The notes: generated by a model not told the origin, from the sequence alone. A stretch of 64,000 nt of DNA from PFJX01 sp963713085 (GCA_963713085.1 CAVQKQ010000009.1:1-64000); one strand, 5' to 3'; positions 1 to 9,673 are shown, numbered from the stretch's first letter. Translations and numbers: made by a program.

Positions 1-304
1 CAATTTGTTCTGCTTCGTTGAGCCAGTGCTTTCCTGTTTCTTTGTTGATGTAGCCGATGTCCATTCCTATGTAAATTTGCGTTCTGAGTTCGCCGGCGGA
101 GCCTTTTGCGTAGTTCAGGAAATTGGCTATTTCCTTGCTGGATTCACGTTCATAGCCCTCGGCGATGTTGGAGGGGATGGATAGGCCGGCGCGGGTGATC
201 TGGTCTTTGAAGCCGTAGTCGTTTAGGTTGGCCAGGGCTTTGTAGAGGTCAGCACTTAGTCGGGCGGACTTCTTCCAGACTTCCAGTTCTTCGAAGCGGG
301 GCAT
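1..304 (-). CDS. Four-helix bundle (S23-type) protein, C-terminus cut by window edge
   Basis: The reverse strand starts ATG-CCC-CGC at 304 and stays open to base 1, giving about 101 residues. The N-terminus MPRFEELEVWKKSARLS, then a QITRAGLSIPSNIAEGYER segment and an FLNYAKGSAGELRTQ segment, are hallmarks of the S23/four-helix-bundle family, first found in 23S rRNA intervening sequences and also common as stand-alone genes beside polysaccharide loci. The family forms small helical oligomers; its molecular role is not known. The C-terminal helix lies outside the window. No rRNA is nearby, so this is the stand-alone type. Confidence 0.85.
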   Translation of the reverse strand, partial: MPRFEELEVWKKSARLSADLYKALANLNDYGFKDQITRAGLSIPSNIAEGYERESSKEIANFLNYAKGSAGELRTQIYIGMDIGYINKETGKHWLNEAEQI

Positions 305-633
305 GGGCCTTAATCAGGTTTCAGGAAATTGCACTTCGATACTGGCCCGCCTTCATCAGGCGGCATGGAATATGAACCTTGCTCCTTAAACCTTGCCCCT
401 TGTACCTGTCTTCAGGCACGCTACCGCCCTGCCAGAATTCATTAAATTCAGCATTTTCAAAGCTTTACAAGTACAAACCGTGGGGAACGTGAGTTTCCCG
501 TAGGTCGATCCACCCGGGTTGATTTGCTCCGAGTGGTCAGCAATACACGCTGCGTTTTTCCTCACTCCACCCCCATCCAGGGGATTTTTTTATTAGTTTT
601 CAGCCGCGCCCAGCTACCTGGGGCGGTGCCTCG
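305..633. other. Intergenic stretch, no gene seen
   Basis: No convincing coding frame lies here. The only structure noticed is a short C4/G4 hairpin followed by a T-run on the plus strand near 570-593. It looks like a weak terminator, but no plus-strand gene precedes it. The stretch separates the end of the exopolysaccharide operon from the four-helix-bundle gene and probably carries that gene's promoter. Confidence 0.4.
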
Positions 634-1278
634 CTAGGCTACTGCGAGGTGATTCGCCGGCAGGGCGACGTTCTTTTCTCGACCCAATAATCTGAGCAGG
701 ACGATCACTCTTTCTGCCGCCACCTCGGAGACGATGCCGTCGAGTCCTTTCAGGGGGCCATCGGCGACCTTTACCGATGCGCCCACACGGAAGGGGGCCG
801 GTTGGGCCAACAAACCCATGGCGTGCTGCTCGGCGATTTGGCGGATCTTTTCCAACGATTCTGCATCGAGGGTGGCGGGTTCGGCGCCGAAGCGCACCAG
901 TCCCGTGACACCGGGGGTACTGCGGATGGGGGCCAGACTTTGCCCTTCACGGCCGCAGCACACGAAGCTGTAGCGGGGGAACATGACCTGTTCCGTCCTG
1001 AGCCAGGCGCCTTTCTTTCTTTCCCAAACGGACAGCATGGGGAGGTAGACCTGGTAGCCCTGCTCTTCAAGTTTATTCACCGCCAAGGCTTCCTGCCGCG
1101 GCTTGGTCTGGCAGACGTACCAGGGCGTGGGAGATTGTCTGGTGTTCGCGGTGGTGCAGGAGTTGTCAAATCCCCCTCGATCCCCCTTTGATAAAGGGGG
1201 AAGAGTGCTATTGACCGCTTCCGCAAGGCAGGTCTGCCCTGTTGAGAAATGAGCGCGGCCAGTGTCTCCTAGGTTCAT
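634..1278 (-). CDS. NusG/RfaH-like transcription antiterminator of the EPS operon
   Basis: The 214-residue product matches the NusG/RfaH paralogue family. The NGN domain starts near residue 52 (WYVCQTKPRQEALAVNKL, then FPRYSFVCCG) and is followed by a KOW-type segment (GASVKVADGPLKGLDGIVSE). Such paralogues travel with polysaccharide operons and let RNA polymerase read through long transcripts. It is the third gene of the operon, 8 bases after the tyrosine kinase gene. The start is odd: roughly 50 residues precede the domain, and no ATG, GTG or TTG lies in frame between the ATG at 1278 and the domain. Part of this extension (PPLSKGDRGGF) is the translation of a dispersed C-rich repeat. The domain call is firm; function of the extension is doubtful. 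Confidence 0.85.
   Translation of the reverse strand: MNLGDTGRAHFSTGQTCLAEAVNSTLPPLSKGDRGGFDNSCTTANTRQSPTPWYVCQTKPRQEALAVNKLEEQGYQVYLPMLSVWERKKGAWLRTEQVMFPRYSFVCCGREGQSLAPIRSTPGVTGLVRFGAEPATLDAESLEKIRQIAEQHAMGLLAQPAPFRVGASVKVADGPLKGLDGIVSEVAAERVIVLLRLLGREKNVALPANHLAVA
1168..1203. repeat. Dispersed C/G-rich palindromic repeat inside the antiterminator gene
   Basis: The stretch contains two CCCCCT blocks and an inverted GGGGG arm (CCCCCTT...AAGGGGG) and translates on the minus strand as PPLSKGDRGGF. This peptide signature is familiar from a widespread intergenic repeat in proteobacterial genomes. Here the repeat keeps the reading frame open and becomes part of the N-terminal extension of the NusG-like protein. 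The repeat assignment rests on recognition of the signature, not on a search. Confidence 0.6.
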
Positions 1279-1286
1279 GGCTTACT

Positions 1287-3542
1287 TCAGGCCTTCTTGT
1301 AGGAGTAGTTGTAGACATAGCCCTTGTAGCCATAGCGGTAGCGCTGGCGAGTGGTGTCCATGTCATTGAACACGAAACCCTTGACTTCCACGCCGGCCTG
1401 TTTGAGGCGTTTGACGGCTTGTTCCAGTTCGCGGATCGGGTGTAGGCCGGCGCGGGCAACCAGGAGGGTGGCGCCGGTCAGCCGGCCGATGATGGCGGCA
1501 TCAGACACGGCCAGGATGGGGGGGGCATCGATGATCAGGATATCGTACTCAGCCTCCAGCATTTCAAGCAGTTCCTCGAAACGATGGTTCATTAACAGTT
1601 CCGAAGGATTTGGCGGTCGCTGGCCGGTGGTGATCACGTGCAGGTCAGGAATCGTGGTGGGTTTGATGATGTTTACTAGATGGGCCGTACCACTGATGAA
1701 TTCGGAAAGACCAATCTCGCGGGCAAAACCAAATTCACGATGGAGGTGGCCCTTGCGCAGGTCGGCGTCGACGATGACCACCCGCTTGCCGGATTGGGCC
1801 AGCACCGCACCCAGGTTCTTGGAGATGAAGCTCTTGCCTATGCCCTGGCTGGAGCCGGTGATGAGAATCGAGGATTTGTCCGCATCCAACAGGGCGAAGT
1901 GCAGTGTGGTGCGCAGGCTGCGCAGGCTTTCTACGGCGTCGTCCTCCGGATTACGGATGACCAGCAACTCGCCCATGGTCTTGCCTGACTTCATCAGGCG
2001 CGACAAGGCAATTTCCGCCTTGCTGTGGGGGACGGTGGCGTAGACCGGCAAGCCAATGTGTTTTTCAATCTTTTCCGGGTCTTCCACCACCACTCTCAGT
2101 GAGCGGTGCAGCCAGATCAGGGTAAAGCTGCCCAGCAGGCCCAGGATCAATGAAATACCGAATATGGTCGGGGATTTCGGTGCAATCTGACCTGTAAACA
2201 CGGCTTGGTCGATGATCCGCGCATCGCCGACCTTTCCGGCCTTGGCGACGCGCAACTGTTGTGAGGAATTGAGCAACTCCATATAGAGCTTGCCATTGGC
2301 GTCCACATCCTGTTGCAGCCGCAGGATGGTTTGCTGCGTGGTGGGTAGTTGGGCAATCTTGGAATTCAGTCCTTCTTTCTTGGCCTTCAGGAGCAGGATC
2401 TGTTTATCCACGGCCTGGACGCTCGGGTGGTCCGGTGTGAACCGTTGACGCAATTCGTCCCGTTGCTCCTGAAGTTTCATCAAATTCTTTTCCACATCCA
2501 CGACGGAACTGAGCACACCCTGGGTTTCCATGTTCAGATCGACGGAGCCCCGGTTCTGACGATAGCTGTTGTAGGCCGCCGTGGCGGTATCCAACTGCGA
2601 TTTCAGGGTGGGCAGTTGGGTTTCCAGAAACTTGAGTGTGTTCTCCGCCTCGGTTGAGTGGTACTCCACATTCTGGCGCACGTAGGCATTGAGGATCTCA
2701 TCCAGCACACCGCTCAGGGTCGCGATATCCGGGCCTGCCAAAGTGGCATCCAGGATCTCGGAACCTTTGCGCTGCTTGATGTCCAATTCGCCTTGTAGCG
2801 TATCGATGGCGTCATCTTGAGTTGTGCGGCTCAAGTGGAATTGGGTGCCGGCGCGGGCCTTGAGTTGGGACACGAACAGGGAAATGCCCTTGCCTTGAGC
2901 TTGTTCGCCCACCTTGCCTTGAAGGACTAATGTTTGATCCGGGTCCAGCAGTTGATAGCGGCCCTGATCGCCGGCAACCAGGGTGAACGATTGGCCCAAC
3001 AATGCGCTTGGCACGTCGAAACTTTCCACCTTGATGGCCTCTCCGCCCCAGGCGTACTGGGTCAGACCGAACAAGGGCTTGGCCAGGTCGGGTCCGGCAT
3101 GACGACGGGCCTGGCCGGCGCCGATCAGAGGCAAGTAGACCGGGGAGGCGACGATATCGAGTTTGAGCTTGTCGACGACCCGTCCCAGGATCATGCGGGA
3201 CTGGATAATCTGTATCTGGGTGTTGATGACTGTGTCGTTATCCAGAAAGTTAGCCGCCATTGAGGATTGCAGCTCAGACAAGGCCGACACGCCTTTTTGC
3301 CCGCCCTCGATCTGCAGCATGGAACTGGCCTGGTAGATGGGCGTGGCGTTGAATACCTTGAACGCACCCACCGTCAAAGCTAGGCTGGTGACGATCAGCA
3401 CCAGCCACTTGTATTCCAGCAGTACGGCAATGAGTTCGCCCAGATTGAAGGCTTCCTCGTCTTCTTCGATCATGGGTGGTGACGGCGGCAGGTTGACGGG
3501 CGCAGGCACGGCCATGAATGGATTGGGCTGATTGGGGGTCAT
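1287..3542 (-). CDS. Wzc-like polysaccharide co-polymerase with BY-kinase domain
   Basis: The 751-residue inner-membrane protein sets polysaccharide chain length and drives export through the Wza-type channel. A Wzz domain with a first membrane segment (about 45-65, WLVLIVTSLALTVGAF) is followed by coiled-coil periplasmic helices, a second membrane segment (about 452-472, IFGISLILGLLGSFTLIWL) and a cytoplasmic bacterial tyrosine kinase. The kinase shows Walker A (GSSQGIGKS), Walker A' (VVIVDADLRKG) and Walker B (ILIIDAPPIL). The C-terminal tail carries seven tyrosines in the last 20 residues, the autophosphorylation cluster expected of this family. It lies 32 bases after the Wza-like gene in the same operon. 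The paired phosphatase (Wzb) is not in the window. Confidence 0.93.
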   Translation of the reverse strand: MTPNQPNPFMAVPAPVNLPPSPPMIEEDEEAFNLGELIAVLLEYKWLVLIVTSLALTVGAFKVFNATPIYQASSMLQIEGGQKGVSALSELQSSMAANFLDNDTVINTQIQIIQSRMILGRVVDKLKLDIVASPVYLPLIGAGQARRHAGPDLAKPLFGLTQYAWGGEAIKVESFDVPSALLGQSFTLVAGDQGRYQLLDPDQTLVLQGKVGEQAQGKGISLFVSQLKARAGTQFHLSRTTQDDAIDTLQGELDIKQRKGSEILDATLAGPDIATLSGVLDEILNAYVRQNVEYHSTEAENTLKFLETQLPTLKSQLDTATAAYNSYRQNRGSVDLNMETQGVLSSVVDVEKNLMKLQEQRDELRQRFTPDHPSVQAVDKQILLLKAKKEGLNSKIAQLPTTQQTILRLQQDVDANGKLYMELLNSSQQLRVAKAGKVGDARIIDQAVFTGQIAPKSPTIFGISLILGLLGSFTLIWLHRSLRVVVEDPEKIEKHIGLPVYATVPHSKAEIALSRLMKSGKTMGELLVIRNPEDDAVESLRSLRTTLHFALLDADKSSILITGSSQGIGKSFISKNLGAVLAQSGKRVVIVDADLRKGHLHREFGFAREIGLSEFISGTAHLVNIIKPTTIPDLHVITTGQRPPNPSELLMNHRFEELLEMLEAEYDILIIDAPPILAVSDAAIIGRLTGATLLVARAGLHPIRELEQAVKRLKQAGVEVKGFVFNDMDTTRQRYRYGYKGYVYNYSYKKA

Positions 3543-3574
3543 GTGAGCGTGATGGGTGTGGTCAGGGAATCAGC

Positions 3575-4819
3575 TCAAGGCGTTGGTGAGGAGATCACGG
3601 TAGTACTGGATGTCGTATTGCTGCGAAACAGGGGGAATGGATTCGGCGTCATTGTATTCAGCAAATTTATTGTGGGCTGGATGCTCGTGACTACGCGATT
3701 CCAGCGGGCCACGTCGGCGGCATCCACATAGATGATGTCGCGCGGCTGTAGCGGGAAGCGATCCGCCAGCAACAGGGCATCGGGGGATTTTGCATTCAGG
3801 TGATAGAGCTCAGGCTTGCCGGCCTGGCTGCGCATGACAAAGATCCAGTTGGGGTTGGAGCTCTGCTGATTGATGTAGCCCGCATCCGCCAAGGCCTCGG
3901 CCAGGCTCATGCGTTTCTTGTTCATGAACAAGGAACCTGGCTTGAGTACTTCGCCCAAGACGAAGACCTTGTTGAATTGTCGGTCAGGGACGTTGATGAT
4001 GTCGCCGGCCAGCAGGGGCACATTCATTTCCACGTTGCCGTCTTCATACAGGGCCTGCACGTCCACACGCCAAGTCTTGCCATTCCGGGTCAACAACACT
4101 TGGCTCAGGTCCGCTTCCGTGCTGAATCCACCGGCCCGGTTGATGGCGTCAACGATGGTGAGCGGCACATCCGTAACCTCGAGGACACTGGGTTGCTTGA
4201 CCTCGCCCACTACATACACTCGCTTGCTGCGGAATGAGATCACGCGCACATCCACCTGCGGCTTTTCTATGAGCTTGGACAGCTTCTGGGCCAGAATGGC
4301 CCGAACTTCAGCCACCGTCTTGCCCGCGACGTTGATGGAGCCGGCGTAGGGGTAGTAAATGGTGCCGTCTTCACCGACCAGGTTGCCTGAGTCTGCCGCC
4401 GAACGGAAGGAGCCAGCGGGAATGGTCAGCTCGGGGTGATCCCAGACAGTGACGCTGATGACATCACCCAGGCCAATTTTGTAATCAGACATGGGTGGGG
4501 CATTGGCGATAACAGGCCTGGCTTGCTGGTTAGCTGTTTGCCCCGCTTGATCGGCGGCGGCCAGGCTGTTTTTTTCCTGCTGGATGATGAGTTCCGCGGT
4601 GATGGGCACGACCTTGACGTTGGCCGGGGCCACTTCACCCCCCGAATTGACGGGGAGCTTGACCGAGGATTGCTCACGCATGTTGTAGGCCTGATCACCG
4701 GGGACAAGCGCGCATGCGGCTACGCTGCCGAGAAGCAGGGTCGCCAACGTGGTCCGGAACAGGCCGCTGGTCACGTTTGCCCTGAAAATTGAAATAAGTC
4801 GCTGAACCGTCGTTTGCAT
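3575..4819 (-). CDS. Wza/GumB-like outer-membrane polysaccharide export lipoprotein
   Basis: The product (414 residues from the ATG at 4819) forms the outer-membrane exit channel for exopolysaccharide. The start is preceded by AGGAAA and followed by a lipoprotein signal peptide ending GSVAAC, so the mature protein begins at that Cys. The Poly_export domain (YKIGLGDVISVTVWDHPEL) is followed by SLBB-type repeats (VYVVGEVKQPSVLEVTD; VFVLGEVLKPGSLFMN). The frame stays open upstream to 5143, but that part lacks a good start and signal sequence. About 340 bases of leader separate it from the IS remnant, so the operon promoter should lie there. First gene of the EPS operon. Confidence 0.92.
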   Translation of the reverse strand: MQTTVQRLISIFRANVTSGLFRTTLATLLLGSVAACALVPGDQAYNMREQSSVKLPVNSGGEVAPANVKVVPITAELIIQQEKNSLAAADQAGQTANQQARPVIANAPPMSDYKIGLGDVISVTVWDHPELTIPAGSFRSAADSGNLVGEDGTIYYPYAGSINVAGKTVAEVRAILAQKLSKLIEKPQVDVRVISFRSKRVYVVGEVKQPSVLEVTDVPLTIVDAINRAGGFSTEADLSQVLLTRNGKTWRVDVQALYEDGNVEMNVPLLAGDIINVPDRQFNKVFVLGEVLKPGSLFMNKKRMSLAEALADAGYINQQSSNPNWIFVMRSQAGKPELYHLNAKSPDALLLADRFPLQPRDIIYVDAADVARWNRVVTSIQPTINLLNTMTPNPFPLFRSNTTSSTTVISSPTP

Positions 4820-5162
4820 GCTTATTTTCCTGATGATTTCATCTGGCCTTGGAAAGATAGATTCACAGCTGCGACACCTGAGGTGGTTGCTGCGGCTGAC
4901 TTTCTGGGGGTAATAGGTGCAGAGTGGGTCAGCGAAAGGCCCCTCCTTAACAGTCCCGCGACACTGTAAACCCCTGCTGATGCCCCTAACCCGTCCGAGT
5001 CCACCCGCAAACGCACATCTATGGCGTTGCATTGCTTGACTCGGAATAAAACCGACAGCAAGGGCCGACGCCAATGCCGTTAAGTTAAGCCCAATCGCTT
5101 CCGGCCATGGTAGAATGTTTTCCGTAATGTTGTTATTAATCAATTGGATACATCAACAATGA
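4820..5162. other. Upstream region of the EPS operon
   Basis: This 343-base stretch lies between the Wza-like gene and the IS4-type remnant. I see no gene in it. It should contain the EPS operon promoter on the minus strand. I could not assign -10/-35, sigma-54 or riboswitch signatures with confidence. Confidence 0.4.
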
Positions 5163-5621
5163 CATTGCAACTTCCATGCCAGTTTATTCGCCGAAACAGC
5201 GGCGATGCTCGAATCCGATGAGTTCATTGCAACTCATCGCACCAATCCAACCGATTTCACCCGACGCCGTACCTTGACGCTCTCCATGTTGGTGACCTGC
5301 CTGGCCCAAGGCTTCATCAAGGGCCTCCAGAGCGAACTCGACGACTTCTTCGGCCGCCTGGGCAATCAGGCGGCCTTTGTCCGGGCCGTCACCAAGAGCG
5401 CCTTCTCCCAAGCCCGCAAGAAGCTGCGCCCTTCCGCGTTCAAGGCCCTCAACACGCTGTTGCTGGATCGCTGGTATCAAGCGGTCGAAGTGCCGCGCTG
5501 GCATGGCTTTCGCCTGTTGGCCGCCGACACGACCACGCTGCGCGTACCCGGCCTGCCGGAAACCATCGAGGCGTTCGGCCTGCACAGCGGCGGCAGCGGG
5601 GAGGCGGTGCCAATGGCCATG
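5163..5621 (+). pseudogene. IS4-family transposase, N-terminal fragment cut by IS21 element
   Basis: The open frame reads FAETAAMLESDEFIATH near its start, then a segment typical of IS4-family transposases (LNTLLLDRWYQAVEV) and the first catalytic Asp region (LLAADTTTLRVPG). It breaks off exactly where the left inverted repeat of the IS21-type element begins at 5622. No start codon precedes the ATG at 5205 in this frame; the frame opens after a stop at 5160-5162. The rest of the transposase is not found beyond the right end of the IS21 element, so the copy is dead and its right half has been lost. Confidence 0.8.
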
Positions 5622-5735
5622 TGTTGGCGCCGACCGAGAATTGAGCCACTAAAGGGGGTTCTGCCGATCCAAATTTGAGCCGGGTGTTCAACCTATCCTG
5701 CTGAATTATTCAGCAGGAGTTCAGGAGTGATCACC

Positions 5736-7262
5736 ATGGCCATGATTGGCAAGGTAAGGCGGATGTTTCACCGCCAGAAGAAGTCAGTACGAGAGATCTC
5801 ACGCATCACCAGCCTGTCGCGCAACACGATCAGCAAATGGCTGGAAGAACCCTTGGAAGGTGAGCCGAAGAGCCGACCGCGGCCGCCCAAGCCTGGCAAG
5901 CTCACGGTCTACCAAGAGACCTTCCAGCAAGCCCTGAAGGCCGACGCCCACCGTCCGAAGAAGGAGCGTCGCACGGCGCTGGCGCTGTTTGCCGAGATCC
6001 AAGCAGCGGGCTACACCGGTGGCTACTCGCGGGTCACCGACTACATCCGCGCTTGGCGCAAGGGTGAAGGCCAAGGGGGTGCCGCCAAGGCCTTCGTGCC
6101 GCTGAGCTTCGAAGTGGGCGAAGCCTTCCAGTTCGACTGGAGCGAGGAAGGCCTGGTGGTCGGCGGCATCTACTACCGCCTACAGGTCTCGCACATGAAG
6201 CTCTGCGCCAGCCGGGCCTTCTGGCTGGTGGCCTATCCCAGCCAAGGGCACGAGATGCTGTTCGATGCCCACACCCGTTCATTTGCGGCACTCGGCGGTG
6301 TCGCCCGTCGGGGCATCTACGACAACATGAAGACCGCCGTGGACAAGGTCAAGAAGGGCAAGGGTCGCATCGTCAACGCCCGCTTCGAGGCCCTGTGCGC
6401 GCACTACCTGGTCGACGCCGACTTCTGCAACGTCGCCAGTGGTTGGGAGAAAGGTGTCGTCGAGAAGAACGTGCAGGACAGCCGACGGCGCATCTGGATT
6501 GATGCGGCCAAGTTGCGCTTCGGCTCGTTTGCCGAACTCAACGCCTGGCTGGGGGATCGATGCCGGGGGCTGTGGGCCGAGATCCGACACCCCGACCACG
6601 ACCAGTTCAGCGTGGCCGAGATGCTGGAGCATGAACAACTGCATTTGATGCCGATGCCCGAACCCTTTGACGGCTATGTGGAGAACCCGGCCCGGGTGAC
6701 CAGCACCTGTTTGGTATCGGTCTCCCGCAACCGCTACTCGGTGCCGTGTGAGCTGGTCGGCCAGATGGTCAGTACGCGCTTGTACCCTGGCCGGGTTATG
6801 GTGGTGGCTGACGAATCCGTCGTCGCCAGCCATGAACGGCTCAGCGAACGCGGCCAGGTTCGCTATGACTGGCAGCACTACATCCCGCTCCTGCAGAGGA
6901 AACCCGGCGCGCTACGCAACGGCGCGCCGTTTGCCGACCTGCCAGAACCCTTGCAGCATCTGCGCCGGGCCTTGCTGCGCGAACCCGGCGGCGACCGGAT
7001 CATGGCGCAGGTGCTGGCCATCGTCCCCAAGGCCGGACTCGACGCTGTGCTGGTGGCGGTCGAACTGGCCCTGGAGAGTTCACCGCCGTCGGGCCGGGTC
7101 AGCGTCGAGCATGTGATCAACGTCCTGGGCCGGCTGAATGCCCCACCGATACCCGAGAATGTCGAAACCGCCTTGAAGGTCGCCACACCTCCCATCGCCG
7201 ACACCACGCGTTACGACAGCCTCCGTGCACAGGACACCGCCGAGGAGATCGACCATGCGTGA
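5736..7262 (+). CDS. istA: IS21-type transposase IstA
   Basis: The 508-residue DDE transposase has an N-terminal helix-turn-helix (VREISRITSLSRNTISKWL) and an rve-type catalytic core: first Asp in FQFDWSEEGLVVGG, second Asp in GIYDNMKTAVDKV, Glu in the VASGWEKGVVEKN block. A conserved C-terminal domain follows. It needs the IstB helper ATPase, which here is disrupted. The ATG at 5736 has AGGAG eight bases upstream; a GTG at 5727 is also possible. The end overlaps the istB start by 8 bases, the usual IS21 coupling. IstA looks intact. Confidence 0.93.
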   Translation: MAMIGKVRRMFHRQKKSVREISRITSLSRNTISKWLEEPLEGEPKSRPRPPKPGKLTVYQETFQQALKADAHRPKKERRTALALFAEIQAAGYTGGYSRVTDYIRAWRKGEGQGGAAKAFVPLSFEVGEAFQFDWSEEGLVVGGIYYRLQVSHMKLCASRAFWLVAYPSQGHEMLFDAHTRSFAALGGVARRGIYDNMKTAVDKVKKGKGRIVNARFEALCAHYLVDADFCNVASGWEKGVVEKNVQDSRRRIWIDAAKLRFGSFAELNAWLGDRCRGLWAEIRHPDHDQFSVAEMLEHEQLHLMPMPEPFDGYVENPARVTSTCLVSVSRNRYSVPCELVGQMVSTRLYPGRVMVVADESVVASHERLSERGQVRYDWQHYIPLLQRKPGALRNGAPFADLPEPLQHLRRALLREPGGDRIMAQVLAIVPKAGLDAVLVAVELALESSPPSGRVSVEHVINVLGRLNAPPIPENVETALKVATPPIADTTRYDSLRAQDTAEEIDHA

Positions 7263-7563
7263 CCTCGGCGCTGAACTGAAGCAACTCCGATTGCATGGCA
7301 TGGCCAGCACTTGGGCCGACCTCATCGAACAAGACCAAGCAGGCTTGGACAGTGCACGCTGGCTGATCGAACACCTGCTGCAGGCCGAGACGACGGACCG
7401 TGCAGTGCGCTCCGTCAGCCACCAGATGCATGCCGCGAAATTCCCGGTACATCGGGATTTGGCCGGCTTCGACTTCACAGTCTCCCCGGTGGACCAGAAA
7501 CTGGTACTGCAGTTGGCCGAGATCGACTTCGCCGACGAGGCGCACAACGTGGTGCTGGTCGGC

Positions 7564-7570
7564 GGTACCG
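7564..7570. repeat. Left copy of GGTACCG junction repeat (candidate attL core)
   Basis: GGTACCG marks the left junction, within the istB P-loop codons. The same seven bases recur at the right junction (10158-10164). In-frame reconstruction of istB implies an original tandem GGTACCGGTACC at the target. Confidence 0.6.
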
Positions 7571-7600
7571 AGTACGCGACATGATGCACACCTCGCTACG

Positions 7601-9673
7601 TTATTGAAATTGAATGTCAATTTGATTCTGATCCGGTGTTAGCGGCCCTTTTGAACCCGGCTGACTGCCCCGACTCCCCTCGAGCCTCACCAGATCGCTC
7701 CGTTTAATCACCCACGGGGCCCCTTTGCAGACCTGTCGGGCGACCAATGAGCCTGCGCTGATCATGCGAAGGACCGTCATCTTGCTGGTCTGCAGTGCAT
7801 CAGCCGCCTGCTCAAGCGTAAGTTCGCCGCGCTCCTCGCGCTCGCCCTGCCGGTAGACAGTGACGTGATGGTATCCCCGAAACGATCGCACGCTCGCCTC
7901 GGTCCACGTATGCCCCCTGCCTGTGCGATGACCCAACCGATTGAGCAGCGAAGCAATGCCGCTGTCCGGCAGAAGCCGAGCCAGTTCGGTCAACAGCTGT
8001 TCGACTGCGATGTCGGTCGTCCAGCGATGCACGCCTTTGCGGTTCTTGACCACACTGAGCTCAGTATGGTCACCGCCTTGCCAGTGCACCTTCAACACGA
8101 GTTGTGTGTCCGTGACGCGAACGACGATCTCATGGATGACCGACCGTACGATTCGTTTGCGCGACTCATTGCCCGCATTGGGATGCGCCCATGCGCGCGG
8201 CAGATCGGTGGCGAGATCGAGCAGGTCCTGGCGCCGTTGCGGGGTCATGTCGGGCACAAGTTCAGCGTCCAGCCTGTCGAGATCGGCCTGGAGTTGCGAA
8301 ACGGCAGCAAGCCGTTCGTTCCAGCGTCGTTCGAGTTCACCGGCGACCAGTCGATTGCCGGGGTCGACGGCGTCGAATTGGCGTTGCGCCCTCGCGGCCT
8401 CGAATCGAGTCTGCTCAAGCGCGAGTTCGACCTGGCGGCGCTTAGCATGGCCTTGGTCAGCGCATTGGTCGATGGCGTGAAGGGCGGCATCAAGACCGAT
8501 CGGGCGCAACATGCGTAAAACCTCGGCGCTGACGGCCTGATCGATGCGCAACGACCCGAATGCGATGCACTTGCCCGCCGCGCCATGATTGATAGCTGCA
8601 CCGCGGCAGTGGTAGCGACTGGTGTTGCCGTCCTTGCCGCTATAGCCTACATGCAGCTTGCGCCCACAGTGGCCGCAACGCAGCAGACCGGCAAACAGGG
8701 CCTCGCCCTGGCGCAGCGCGCCGCGTGCCATCTCGCCCCTCATGTTGGTGTTGTCGGCAATCACGCGCTGGTTGTGTTCGTAGGTCGGCCAGTCAATGTA
8801 GCCCTCGTGGTGCTCGGTAATCAATACCTGCCACTGCTCGCGATCGCGGCGGGCTCCATGCACGACGTGCTTGCGGCCGCCCTCGATGCGAACACGAGTC
8901 TCGGTTCGCCCGAAGGCGTAGGCGCCGGCGTAGACCGGGTTGGTCAGGATGTGCAAGACCGTGTTGTAGACGGGTACTTTCCACAGAACACTGCGTCCGC
9001 CTGGCCCATGAACGGCTGCAGGCAAACTGATCGATTCCTCCCGGAGCCACAGCAGCACTTGACGCACACTGCGTAGCTCTGCGAAGCGCTTGAACACGGT
9101 CGCCAGTGCCTCGCGGATTCGCAGGTCCGGATCCATTTCGATGCGGTCAGGATCGGCACGCACGAAGCCGATGGCCACCGTGGTGTGAAGCTCACCGCGT
9201 GCAGCCTTCAGCTTGAGTGCTTCCACCGAGCGCTGGCGCAGTAACGACAATTCCATCTCCGACAGGGTCCCCTTCATGCCCAGCAACAGTCGGTCATTGG
9301 CACTGCGAGGATCGTAGACGCCTTCCTCGTCGATGAGGACACTTCCCACTAACGCGCAGAACTCGAGCAACGTATGCCAGTCCCGACCATTGCGGGCGAG
9401 ACGGGATGCCTCGATGGAAACCACTGCACCTACGCTACCACTGCAGATTGCCGCCAGGAGACGCTCAAAGCCGGGCCGAGCCACGCCTCCAGCCGACACG
9501 CCAAGATCATCGTCAATGACGACAACTTCACTCCAGCCGAGTGTGCGGGCGCGATCTGCCAACGCATATTGGCGTCGCCTGCTCTCGTGGTTGTGCTTCA
9601 ACTGATCGGCCGTGGATTGCCGGACATAGACATAGGCACCGCGCGCCAGATGGTCAGCGCTGATCTTGCTCAT
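7601..9673 (-). CDS. Large serine recombinase of the element in istB
   Basis: The 690-residue protein has an N-terminal resolvase domain with the catalytic serine in YVYVRQSTADQL and a conserved block SRLARNGRDWHTLLEFC. A Recombinase domain and a zinc-ribbon segment follow (CGHCGRKLHVGYSGKDG ... YHCRG). A long coiled-coil region (about 410-480) and a C-terminal helix-turn-helix-like stretch (LTLEQAADALQTSKMTVLRM) complete it. Such enzymes join attP and attB through a serine-DNA intermediate without duplicating the target. The start at 9673 overlaps the preceding small gene by 20 bases. Very likely the mobilising enzyme of the 2.6 kb element. Confidence 0.93.
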   Translation of the reverse strand: MSKISADHLARGAYVYVRQSTADQLKHNHESRRRQYALADRARTLGWSEVVVIDDDLGVSAGGVARPGFERLLAAICSGSVGAVVSIEASRLARNGRDWHTLLEFCALVGSVLIDEEGVYDPRSANDRLLLGMKGTLSEMELSLLRQRSVEALKLKAARGELHTTVAIGFVRADPDRIEMDPDLRIREALATVFKRFAELRSVRQVLLWLREESISLPAAVHGPGGRSVLWKVPVYNTVLHILTNPVYAGAYAFGRTETRVRIEGGRKHVVHGARRDREQWQVLITEHHEGYIDWPTYEHNQRVIADNTNMRGEMARGALRQGEALFAGLLRCGHCGRKLHVGYSGKDGNTSRYHCRGAAINHGAAGKCIAFGSLRIDQAVSAEVLRMLRPIGLDAALHAIDQCADQGHAKRRQVELALEQTRFEAARAQRQFDAVDPGNRLVAGELERRWNERLAAVSQLQADLDRLDAELVPDMTPQRRQDLLDLATDLPRAWAHPNAGNESRKRIVRSVIHEIVVRVTDTQLVLKVHWQGGDHTELSVVKNRKGVHRWTTDIAVEQLLTELARLLPDSGIASLLNRLGHRTGRGHTWTEASVRSFRGYHHVTVYRQGEREERGELTLEQAADALQTSKMTVLRMISAGSLVARQVCKGAPWVIKRSDLVRLEGSRGSQPGSKGPLTPDQNQIDIQFQ

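Noticed and set aside
305..633. Possible c-di-GMP riboswitch or similar RNA near the EPS operon
   Set aside because: Conserved sequence boxes of that class are not present; only a weak plus-strand hairpin with a T-run was found.
4820..5143. 108-residue N-terminal extension of the Wza-like protein
   Set aside because: It precedes a proper ribosome site and lipoprotein signal at 4819 and has no known domain.
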